From Leptasterias polaris (lineage: Eukaryota; Echinodermata; Asteroidea; Forcipulatida; Asteriidae), in contig JAZGTN010000119.1 of the NCBI GenBank assembly GCA_037783415.1, forward strand, positions 992,001 through 1,056,000: 64,000 bases of DNA, read 5' to 3'. Below the pieces are notes generated by a model, which was given only the letters and a program-made list of their open reading frames with translations, did not search any database and had not been told where the DNA came from. Positions within the stretch are counted from its first letter, which is position 1. Every line of letters starts with the position of its first letter. Made by a program: the position numbers and the translations under genes. Below, one piece after another: positions 20,866-31,675 of the stretch.

Positions 20866-23442
20866 TCAAGGTATGCACGCCTTGGTTTGCATCTTAATCT
20901 CTCCCTTCGCCTCAAGAGATCTCAGCTTGTTGTATTCGTAGACAAAATCATGTGTCTTGTACTTGAAGTCAATGTCTTCGTAGTAGTGGTAGGGAACTCT
21001 GGAGCCGTTCAGGCCTTTGTTGAACGGGTAGAACCCGTACAAGGTCATGTTGGAGCAGAACGTTCGAGCCACTGCAAACATGTCCATGCCGAGGGTGGCG
21101 ATGCGTTTTATGCCAAATTCTCTGTGAGAGTGATGAGAGAGAGATGAAGAATATAAACAAATTGGTTTGGAATAAATTGGTCGCAGACAACAAGAGAAAA
21201 CAATGCCTTATGACATGTTTTGTTCGAATACCCTGGGCCCCACAAAATATATATGCTCACCGGAATAAGGTTACAATGCAAATATCATTCTACAACGTCA
21301 CAAAAATGTAAATAACATGGCACTTGGGCTGGCTATCAGTTTCTGCTAAACAGTAATTTTTGATATTATTCTTAGTACATTTTTATTACATATTGTGGCC
21401 GGTTCCTATAGGTCAGTAAAATGTGCTAATAAATCGTAATTCATTATATAATCTGCAAGTCTCGCATGCCTTTACCGAAAACGAGAATCAACTCGAACGA
21501 AGACTTTTATATTTTTCCATGAAATCAAATCTTCTTGAAAATTTGAATATCCGTAAGGTCTACAATTTGTATTTACCACCAGTAATACAAATGTTTTTGT
21601 TAAAATTAGTATTAAAACAAAAATTTAATGTGAGGACGAGGATGATTATTTTTTTGAAACCCCATTTGCCAATCACGCCCAAATTTGTGCGACCACTACA
21701 TAGGTCTATTAGGAATAATAACATGAACGTCAGTTGGACAACATTCTTAGTTGTTTACAAGTAACCGGAGGTCAAGTCGTATTCTCTGGTTTTCTTTGTT
21801 AATTTGTGAAATTAATTTTACTTTCATGTTAATTCACGGCTAAATTTTACTTTCCCAACAATGTGATGTGATTTTTAGAGCAATGAAGCATTTGAATAAA
21901 CACCTATATAGAACTCCATAATTATTATGGTTGGGACCAACATGGTTCCGGAAGTTCAAACACGCCCGAGACTTGCACAGTCTATTTTGTCAACAGCGAA
22001 TTTGCATCAATTAAAACTACATGTACTATTAAAACTGGCCGCGTCTTACTTCTCTATGGCGATTGGCTTCCAGCTATAAGCCATGTGAACATCCATGTTC
22101 TGATGATCAATCAGTTTTTCGTTCAGTTTACGCATTTTTTCCCTCTGGTGCAGTTTTTCTAGAGATTTGGGATACCACAAAATGGACTTCTTCAGCAACT
22201 TGATACGCTCCAAGAGAATCCGGTTGTCCACTGATGTTGGTCCGCTCTGCACAATCGAGGAGTAAATCCGGTTAAGCATCGCCATGTTGAAGGCCATCAG
22301 CTGAGTACTGCTACCCACGTCTGACTGGTAGTCGTCGACTGGGGCCAGGTTGCCCCGAATAATGAAGTCGTGCTGGTCAATGTTCGGACCGCATCCACTC
22401 CCGGAAAGTATACCCCCGTTGCCCACAATGGCACACGAGGCTTGCCGTGGAATGAGGTACATGTCCGGGAAGTTTTTGTCCATAATGCACCGGTCGATGT
22501 CCCAGAAGGATGGGAGGACCACGTCGGGAGGCTCGAGGACGTAGATGATGGGGTAGGGGTTCTGGCGGAACGTCATGTTGTTGGTCAGTACCTTGTCCCG
22601 GTAGACTAGAACGGCTTTGTCCGGGGGGTAGCAATCTCGACCAAAACGTCTGTATCAAAATTAAAGCGTCTCTATTTAAACTATGTACAGAAATGCAGTT
22701 CCCATCCAGGAACGTCTCAGTGCATCAATATCGGCACGCGATTTTTAGTCCAGCTCAGTTACGGCAGAACTAAAAGGGGACGGCGCTACGTGACATGCAT
22801 TTATAATCACAATTATTAAAACTATAATTTGTTTTTAAAAAATTAAGTCAAAAGGAAATAAAGGTTGTAGAATATTGACAACTATACCCATTGGGCTCTT
22901 TACCCTCTGACTTCATCAATGTTGACCTTCTATTCAGATGACAAACAGGTGACGTAAATCCCATGTTGTTCGTCAGGTAATAATTTGTTATATAAGTGAC
23001 AAAATGCAAGTTTTTCAATAATGTACATCTCTCGATATGTAACAAAAATTTGGTTTCGCATTGAGCCTCGTTCAGAACGATCGATGCAAGCTCAGTTTAG
23101 TGGCACCAGAAGCCATTGCCTTAAGTTGCCTCTGTTTAATTCCAGACCCGTTTTACCAAAAACTTACGTCGTACACACTTTCTTGCAGTGTAGCGACACA
23201 GGGACCAACTTCTGAGTGGGCGGATCATCATCCTTCCGAGGGGGGACCTCACTTATCTGTGGCGTCACTTTAACGCGGGCCAACCCCTTCCCTGGACGTT
23301 CATCCCTGTGGATGGTATGCGTGCTCTCAGTTGGTGCATAGCGACGGCCGAGGAAGTACTTGAAGGGGTAGGCAAACGATATGATGACCACCAGGCTAAT
23401 TAAGGCTGCAACGGTCCACAGTTTTGTTGTTCGGGATCGCAT
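20866..23442 (-). CDS. Alpha-2,8-sialyltransferase-like protein (GT29, ST8Sia type)
   Basis: A type II Golgi enzyme expected to transfer sialic acid from CMP-sialic acid to glycan ends. Three exons join in phase: 23442-23168, 22649-22050 and 21121-20866, 1131 bases, 376 residues, a normal family length. Splice sites are GTAAG donors and pyrimidine-tract AG acceptors. Residues about 9-25 (WTVAALISLVVIISFAY) form the signal anchor after a basic N-terminus. Sialylmotif L spans about 163-208 (SCAIVGNGGILSGSGCG, with C164), motif S about 299-325 (TLGMDMFAVA, C314, YGFYPF), and the terminal motif is HYYED at 337-341. HYYE/D with a downstream LRSLEAKGEI resembles ST8Sia rather than ST3 or ST6 enzymes. 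The specific product (di-, oligo- or polysialic acid) cannot be told. Confidence 0.9.
21122..22049 (-). other. Intron 2 of the sialyltransferase gene
   Basis: 928 bases from the donor GTAAGA at 22049 to the acceptor CTCTCACAG at 21122. No inserted element recognised. Confidence 0.85.
22650..23167 (-). other. Intron 1 of the sialyltransferase gene
   Basis: 518 bases from the donor GTAAGT at 23167 to the acceptor GATACAG at 22650. Phase 2. Confidence 0.85.
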
Positions 23443-26189
23443 TATTGCAGTATCGGGCAGACGGGATGGATGCAGCTCCTCGTTTTGTGGAAACTCACGT
23501 GCTAATTAGTAAAACAAAAAGTCCCAAAATACATTCGCATGAGTAAATGAGATTTCGAGTCCAAGGTAACGAAACTCTGAAGAAAAATAGTGTCCAAGGC
23601 TGCGTCATTTCAAGGAGGGAGCATCAGACTAAAACTGCTCGTGAATTAAAACAGTTACAATGTAATGTAGCCCTTCATACAATCTGAAATCTCTATGAAC
23701 ATTGAGGTCAACAGTGTTACGACTTGAAGGAAGACCGATTGCGTCTTCAAGGTCAAGTCCATATTTTTGTCATGTCTATTATTACGTTGTTAAATGTATA
23801 CACCAGATAATCATAATCTCTTTACTCATTTAAGCCATGCGACCTGTGACATAACACAATAATTTACAAAAGTGCCACTTATTATCCAATTTCGAGTTGC
23901 CAAATGGACGTAAGAAGTGAGTATCGAGGGACAGTTGAATAGTTTTATTTCAGAAGAATATCTCTGAGGACAATTACGCCTAGTCTTGCCCAATTTTGTA
24001 AAATTTTTCATTTGTTATATCATTTACCACTAATGCATCCCTTGGGGAAGAGATCCATTGATCAGCCATGATTGTGTATAAATTATAACTTATTTAAGGT
24101 ATTAATGTTCATGACTGAAACAGAGAGCTGATAAGAACACAGTCATGCGTTGACTTTTTGTCTTGGCCTTGTTTGTTTGTTTGTTTGTTTGGGTGTTTTT
24201 TTAAAAGAAGGAATCTGTTGTGTTCAAAGTATTGTTGTATTGTTCAAAAATATTGATGTTTGAAACTGGGGTGATTGGATACTTCCATAATCCATTACTG
24301 TGAACACATGGCACCTTTTACTTTCACTATAATGTGTTTCAAGGATCTATATCTATAGGCTCATTTTCATGGCTCTGCTTTATACTGCGGAAGTCTTTGC
24401 TAATAGATCCCTGCAGGCACGTAGGAACCTGGGGGCCGGGGGGGGGCCTTAAAAAAAATTGGTCTGGATGATAGATTGGCTTGTTCATAATTGTCCTGAG
24501 GGAATGCGAACTTTAATGTTGATGCTGGTTTATTTATTTTTTGTTTGTTACTTTTTTTAACCAGTTGAAACTTACAAGGAACTTATAAATAAAATAGCTT
24601 AAACAGTTTGAAATAGTATTAGTAGCATGGTTAGTTTGTGCAATTACAATGTCGTTCGCATTTTTAGGAAAGCTCCATTAAAGAAAGGGGTCCCAATAAT
24701 AGATTGTGTATTTACCAACTCACACTGGATCATGAACAAGCCAGCAGTCCTGCTGACTGCCCCAGGCAGCTAACTGCTCATCCATTAAGTTTATTTACCC
24801 AAGTATTAAGTAATGACATTGTGAACACACTTACTCACTGAAAAGGATGTATAGTTCAAAACTCAGATTATTGGAGCTTTCCCGTAATGAGAACACAAAT
24901 TATCAAACACGTTGCTGATAACATGGAGGTAGAAATAATAATGATAAGACGATATACATTCAATCAACTTAGATATAAATATACTACCAAACAGCTTGCT
25001 GTGTGGGATTTAATCGTCGAAAAAACAACACAAAAACCCCGAAAACAACGGTATTATCATCGCAAGAATAAAGGCCAATTATGTCGTGCCATAAGATTTG
25101 ACAAAAAATAATTGCTTATAATTTTCGTGTTTGAACCGAGTCGACTGGTGAAGTTACACAGGACAACCTCATGAGAGCTTTACAAATGGCAACGGATTGG
25201 ATGTTTTGGTTTTTTTTTGTTCAAATTCCGAAAGAATCCTTCATGCAAAATTAGGTGTGTTTGTGGAGCTATTGTGGAGTTTGTTGCTTGATTTATTTTC
25301 CTTGTTGGGGTGTTTATCTGTTTGTTGTTTGTCTGTTTTTGAAAATATAAAAAGAAACAAGCGAGGGCATAATCCCACGGTGTGTAATTTTTTGCATGGA
25401 CCCTCTGTGTTGCAAACGACGTCGGAAAGCCTTGACACACGGATCTATTCACGGAGAATGTACCCTTAATGACCTCCCGGGGTAAATCCCATACTCGTAT
25501 TTAGCCTTTAAATCTTTGTTTATACGCAGACCCGTATATTGTTCTTGATGTTCTTGCCTTCAGACTAAAACTTTAAAAAATGTGTTGTTTATTATCGTTA
25601 CAAATCCTACATCGCAACTATAGCCCTATTTATGTGTTGTTGTTTTATATTCAATGTATGTCTTTTCCATCATTTGTTGCATATTATATTTGTGTATGTG
25701 CCTTAATTATTTGCGTCAATAAAATATTTAATATTTAATTACAGTCAGTTATTGTGTCAATTACTATATGCTGTTTTTATGTGGCATTTTAATAAGCCAA
25801 TGTGTGTATTACGCCGCATTTTAAAAAGTAAACAACAGCAAACAAAAAACACCGTGACCCTTTTTGCGAAAGTAAATGTGCTTTGACGCATAAGCACAAA
25901 CCCATGATGGTGTAGAGCGAGCAATACGTGTGTTTTTTCTTTCCTTATGATGTTATGCCAAGAAACTGGTAGGCTATGTTCCGAAAACCAATTAAGAATA
26001 CAAATCTTACTTTAAGCTGAAAATAAGTGCGAACGTTTGCAACTTTGTGAATAAATTGTTCAGAAGAAATGTAGAAAGACTGTGCAAGTTGACGTTTTGT
26101 CATTCTTTTGACAGAACACTGTAGTTCAATCGTGATGTTGTACCGGTCTCGCAGAGAGCTCCGGTCCCCACGAAGTGGCTGCTGAGAGA
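23443..26189. other. No gene recognised
   Basis: Upstream of the sialyltransferase start. It holds a (TTTG)n tract at about 24170-24190, a poly-G near 24440, and at about 24860-24890 a LINE-like LRLLELSRNEN reading with matches to 14.7-15.1 kb. AATAAA signals near 25720 have no associated frame. A promoter for the sialyltransferase should lie just above 23442; I see no clear TATA box. Confidence 0.45.
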
Positions 26190-26195
26190 GTGTTC

Positions 26196-26795
26196 AGAGT
26201 AAGGTCATGGGACAACAGGCAACCTGTTTAGGGGAAAGGTGTCGAGGGTCCCGGCGGGCCTGTGAGGCGCGGGAGTCCCGGTGTCACCTCGCGAAGAAAG
26301 ACCATCGTCATGGGGCCCGGCAGAGCTCCGGGCAGGTGAAACACAAACTGATTTTGTTAAATTGAATAGAATACCAATCTCCTTTTTGTGTGACTGGCCT
26401 CTGAAGAGTACGGTCATGGGACAACAGGCAACCCGTCTAGGGGATAGGGGTCGAGGGTCCCACTGGGTCCCGGGTCTGGGGGAGGCGGGAATCACCCGGT
26501 GTTCACATTGTGCTAGTATAGACCCTCGCGTACGGACGGGGCCCGGCAGAGCTTTGTTCCCCACAAAGGGGCGGGTGTAAAAGGGATATTTGTTACCCAT
26601 TTCCAGTAACTATTTGCAGTTTATTCTGTGAATACCCTTCAAAGTATTATGAGTTTTACTCAGTGTACGTATGCATATCATGTAAATTGGAGATTGTTTC
26701 AAATTTCAGGACCTGGGCAGGTGACACACAAACTTATATATTGTTAAATTGAATATAATGCCAATCTCCTTTTGGTGCGACTGGCCTCACTCTGA
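26196..26795. repeat. GC-rich tandem duplication
   Basis: The block GGTCATGGGACAACAGGCAA...GTCGAGGGTCCC occurs at 26196-26251 and 26405-26460 (209-base spacing). A second block, aaattgaatagaataccaat to GTGACTGGCCTC, occurs at 26335-26402 and again at about 26715-26790. The frames in it are by-products of GC content. Not rRNA. Confidence 0.7.
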
Positions 26796-28009
26796 AGTGA
26801 CTTAGGCAAGTCGGTTTTTTGTGTGTTAACACTCTTGATTTTCAAAGCTGGGTCTTTGCTCAAGATTTCCAAAGCAAGGTCTTTGCTAAAAATAGAAGTT
26901 TATAGATTTCGACTGTTTAAAACACCAGAGGCTCTTTCCATATCATTGTAGGCCTAAACAATTCTTGGAGTTATGCATGGGTAATGGAATCAGCAGTTTA
27001 CTGTCCTTGTCTTATGCTGTCAGACAGCAGATACCATGTCATGCATGGAAGACAATTCCACGAAAAAATCACAATGGATGCTTATAGACCCTATGCAGTT
27101 ACCTTCACCACTTGTTGTTGCTGTTGTTTGTTGGGGTATGGTTTGTTTGTGTGTTTGTTTATAATGATAATAGTGGCTTCTTATTGGCGCACAATTTCGT
27201 CACGCAGTGTGTGCTCAACAATAGTAAAAATGAAGAACATGAGAAAAGAAAAAATATGTACATCTATATAGAATTTGGAGTTGGATTAAAGTGTGAAAAA
27301 AAAAAAAAAATGGCTGATGAGGCTTGACGGGGGGAAGTCGAAGAAAGTTCCAGAAAGTAAAAATACTTTTCCGTTATTCCTCGATTTATGAATGAAACGG
27401 ACGAACAAGCACGTTTTTTAAATACTAGTTGACTATAGTCACTACTGTAGTACCGCTAACGACAACAGGAAAACTTACAGAAGTGACAATCGCAAGACTC
27501 GATGGCAGTACATATCCAGTGATGCCCAGTATAAGGGCACGGAGTAACGCTTGATCCTCAAGCAATGTCACAGGTTCTTTTCACACGATACAAACATGAG
27601 GTCATATCCGCCTTCGCCAGGAAACCGTGCGGTCCCCGTTTGCAAAGCTTGTAAGAGTTTTGCTTGTTTGTTTGGGCCTTGCTCTATATGGTTTGGGGCT
27701 GAATGAAGAGTGTGTTAATGTAGGTTAAAATACATTCACTGCATCGAGGAAACAGCTGCTCTGCTTTCAACATTATTGGTACCCCCTCAGTTGTACTTTA
27801 GTGCAGTAAGATTTAAAACATTTCTAACCAATTTTGATCATGTTTATGTTTGGACAGAGTCGGCTGGATAAGTGTTATCAGAACAACCCCGGATGATGTC
27901 AGAGCTTTAAAACCGTTTAACATTGATTTGTCATTCAGTAGCATGACGGTGTTTCTTGCTGCCTGACCAAGACAATAAGGGAAAACTTGCAATCCCAACC
28001 GACGTTATT
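26796..28009. other. No gene recognised
   Basis: Low-complexity tracts (poly-A at 27296-27310, (GTTT) near 27140 and 27662) in otherwise plain sequence. Confidence 0.5.
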
Positions 28010-28039
28010 AGGTGTTCGGGCACTCCGCCCGGAACACCT
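28010..28039. repeat. AGGTGTTCGG hairpin
   Basis: AGGTGTTCGGGC, a short loop, then GCCCGGAACACCT, followed by CTTGTTTTATT. First member, reading left to right, of the hairpin family that dominates the rest of the window. Confidence 0.75.
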
Positions 28040-29762
28040 CTTGTTTTATTTCAAATTCATAAAAAAAAATGTGTGGTTAAATTCCAACAGAATCCATAGA
28101 GCAGAGGTGTATGGGGTAATCTTGTTAACCACACTACCTAATTTTTTTTAAAGACACACGCGCATCATCATTGTACCTTCCTTCCATCAGAGTCCAATTT
28201 CATGGCTCTGTTTTACTATGGAACTGTGTGATTATGGTGCTATGTAAAGCTAAGGGCTGTAAGTGCAGCATTCCGCGGTAAGCAGAGCCGTGAAATACGA
28301 CCCAGGTCTAGTTTGTCTAAAATTAAAAACATTGGCTTATTTTGGATTGTTCTCCTAAATACATGGCTGGAGAGTTTTGTCAGTAGCGGTGTTGGGGCGT
28401 TGGAGTGTTGGTGGTGTTTGGTGGTGTTTGTTTGTTTGTTTGTTTGTTTGATTGTTTGTTTGTTTAATTGACGATTTCTTTTACATTAGTAAAACAGATA
28501 TTATACATAAACAGGACGGTCATAGTCCTGCAGTGTGCGATGGGTGATTTTTTTATTGTACGGATCTTCTCTACGCCGATCGGTTGACATTCTGGTGTCA
28601 CGGTCTCGACTGTCAGCTAAATGCCACTAATGCCCGGTTACGTCACCCAGATAGCTGGATAAAAACTGAGACAGTATAATCACCGGAAAGCCTTGATCCA
28701 CAGACTTCGATTGACCCCACGAGGTAAATCTCATACCTCCCATGCAGACATCGACAAGTAATCTTTGTTATACCCACCACGGTAACTATCTATGGCTAGA
28801 GCCATTATGGGATATTATTAGATATTTTACGGCAACAGACAGTGATGGGTTAAATTCGTTTCGATAGCTGTGGCGCATGTCCCGGGCGATGGTTAATAAC
28901 CGATAGCTTTGAAACGGGACCACTAAATTTCAATAGCTACATAAACTTACAACATTCCCATAATGCCTCGAAGTCCACATTCACATTCTCTAAGACACAT
29001 TAAACTGATCGTGTTAAAATTACTTCAAGTACAGAACCCAGTAATGCTTACGGCGCTATATATGCCTAGATAAAAGACTTCACACCCTTATTAAACGACC
29101 CGGCTTTAACACGTAAGAAATATTTGATGACACAAGCTATTGACAAAACAGTTAATTTTGTTGTGAATGACTATGGGAAAACATACACATTTAAATGGCG
29201 TGCACATTTTGTTCACATTATGATATGAAGGGGGTAATCACCATCATTTGTCTTGACAACATGGCCTAATCTAAAATAAATCCCGTATACCATGTACATG
29301 CGTAATTGACTGACGGGAAAGCTGTACATGTAATGTCTATTACTGCACATGTATGTACATGTAAATAAGAGTGATATAATGTGACAGTTTGAACATACAA
29401 CAAGGAGTTTCGACACGCCAGAAACAAAGGAAACTCTTACGGTGTTCTCAGTTTCCTGACGATGTGTGATGCCCATGGTAAATAACGGAAACTTGCCTGT
29501 TATGTATTGGCCAGTTTACTAAGAAGTTTAAAACACAGAAAACAAGGAAACCCTTTCAACGTTCAGTTTCCTTACGACGTGTGATGCTCACCGGAATTGT
29601 TGGAAACTGGACTATAATTGATTCGCCAGTTTACTTCGCCGGTAAAGCCGCCACGGAATTGACTGGGTGCAAACACTGCATCCGTTTATATGGGGTGGAT
29701 GATTCTGGAAACTCTCGCCGTTCGCGCAGTGTATTGTTATTGTTAAGTTTTTGGGGTTTTTT
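28040..29762. other. No gene recognised
   Basis: Contains a (GTTT)n microsatellite at about 28426-28466. Two similar blocks, at about 29403-29480 and 29525-29600 (ACGGAAACTTGCC and related), form a weak tandem duplication. Confidence 0.45.
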
Positions 29763-31422
29763 AGGTGTTCGGCTCGTCAGCCGAAAACCTATTGTAATCG
29801 TTTTGTTTTTTCCACTTCTTCTTCTTCCTTCCTTGCAGATTTCGCGAAAAAGTTTAAGTTGTACACACTTGAAACTTAGCATATACTTGAACTTAATATG
29901 AAGACGGCATGCGAACAATGACGTCATGATGACGTCATCACGTGTTGAATTACAGGGTTTTTAGACATTTTCTTTTTAATCTTTGAAATTCTGTAACAAA
30001 TCACACTTAAGAGGCCGGTGGTTGTTTTATGCGGGATCATACTTAGGTCATAGGTCTTTATTTTTTGTTGTGTGCGTGACCTCACATGACCTCTACTTCC
30101 GGTCGAAACCGGAAGTGCCTAGTAAATTGACTGTGGCAGAAAGTGCCAATGATTTTTTGAGTTTTTTTACGATGTTGTATTCTTGCAAGTGTCAGGTTTG
30201 AAAACATTGGACCGGTGACGTCACACAGTTCAAAAGCGCCCTCTAGCGGCAGTTTGAAAACAATTCAATAAACACTTTTACTGGCAAATTTTATGAGAAT
30301 CTCTTCAAAACTGGTAAATATGATGACCTTTATGCAGACAACATTATTTGTGGAGTCGTAGTGTGAAGACGTCATCGTGTGTCACGTGGCAAGGCCTTAA
30401 AGGTGCACTTTTTGAAGCCTTGTATATACTAAACCAAACAGCCGATTAAGTTGAAACTTGGTGTACTGTTAGACATCGGCCATGGCTTATAAAATGTGGA
30501 GTGCCGTCATGATGACGTCATTAAATAATTTTTTACAATTTTTTTAAAATCAAAGTTTAGTATTTGAAAAAATCATTACTCCCGAACCAGACATTGGATT
30601 TTTGATATCTACATATCATCAGAAAGGTATTCAAAAACTTAATGGATGATACACAGAGTGTGACTCCGTTTGACCTTGTCTTCCGGTTGAAACCGGAGGT
30701 TGAAGTTTAGTAATGGAAAAAATCTTAACTCTTGAATCAAATGTTTGATTTTTCCAATCTACATATCATCGGACAGGTTGTGAACATTTTCCCAGAAGTC
30801 ACATAGAATCTGACCCCATTTGACTTTTAATTACTGTGGAAGTTTTGATTTATCGAAAATCATAACTACTGAACCACACATTCGATTTTGCAATCAATAC
30901 ATCATTGGAAAGGCATTATCAACTTCACAAATGCTACACAGAGTGTGGCTCCATTGGACCTTAAACTCTTACACAAACTGTGGCTCGTGTGACATTTACT
31001 GCTGGTCGAAACAGAATTCGGAGTGAAAATAAATATTCCCAGGCCTCGTTATGTGATACGAAAACATTATGATCTACAATTAGAATTAGGTCCAATTGTA
31101 TGAATTTGGCCTTTCAATTGAAAGAGAAATGATAATAATTTCAACAGCGCTCTCTCGTGACAAGGTTTTAAATAGAAACTATAATTGCTGAAAACCTGTT
31201 GCATAAATCCAAAAGGATTCAAACTTATGATCCGACAAGAAATAGGCCTTGGATACATAATAATAGCGTCATTAGCAAAACCTTGTCTTCACATTTTTCG
31301 ACCCCTTCTTTCATTACTCCACCACAACCAGAGTAATAACAAAACTTGAACGAATGACTTATTGAACAAATGCCGAACACCCTGTTTTTGTTCTTAAAAA
31401 AAACACTTAAGGCTATTTTTTT
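29763..31422 (+). repeat. Hairpin-family element body
   Basis: Begins with the hairpin AGGTGTTCGGCTCG...GCCGAAAACCT (29763-29790), then a pyrimidine-rich tract and TGACGTCATGATGACGTCA at 29919-29937. Degenerate repeat units follow, with catataactc-type and CATCGG-type phrases and CTTCCGGT...ACCGGAAG palindromes (about 30097, 30680). No coding capacity. Confidence 0.65.
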
Positions 31423-31675
31423 AGGTGTTCGGACAAATAAAGTCCGAACACCTCTTGTTATTGTTCTGTTTTTTTTAGGTTTTCGTGCAATTGAGCACGA
31501 AAACCTCTTGTTATTGTTCTGTTTTTTTTTTAGGTGTTCGTGCAATATGTGCACGAACACCTCTTAATATTGTTCTGTTTTTTACTTTTTAGGTGTTCGT
31601 GCAATATGTGCACGAACACCTCTTAATATTGTTCTGTTTTTTTTTAGGTGTTCGTGCAATTCAGCACGAACACCT
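31423..31675. repeat. Array of five AGGTGTTCG hairpins
   Basis: Perfect or near-perfect hairpins at 31423-31453, 31477-31506, 31532-31562, 31591-31621 and 31646-31675, each followed by CTTgTTATTGTTCTG and a T-run; spacing 54-59 bases. The stem core alternates between TTCGGAC, TTCGTGC and TTTTCGTGC types while both arms still pair. Confidence 0.9.

Noticed and set aside
22350..22658. Open frames on both strands overlapping sialyltransferase exon 2
   Set aside because: Shadows of the GT29 coding exon; no signals of their own.
26150..26580. rRNA or ribosomal spacer because of GC content
   Set aside because: No conserved rRNA segment is recognisable; the region is an internal duplication.
31423..31675. 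Regularly spaced palindromes resembling a CRISPR array
   Set aside because: Spacers are near-identical T-rich sequence, not unique, and the DNA is from an animal.
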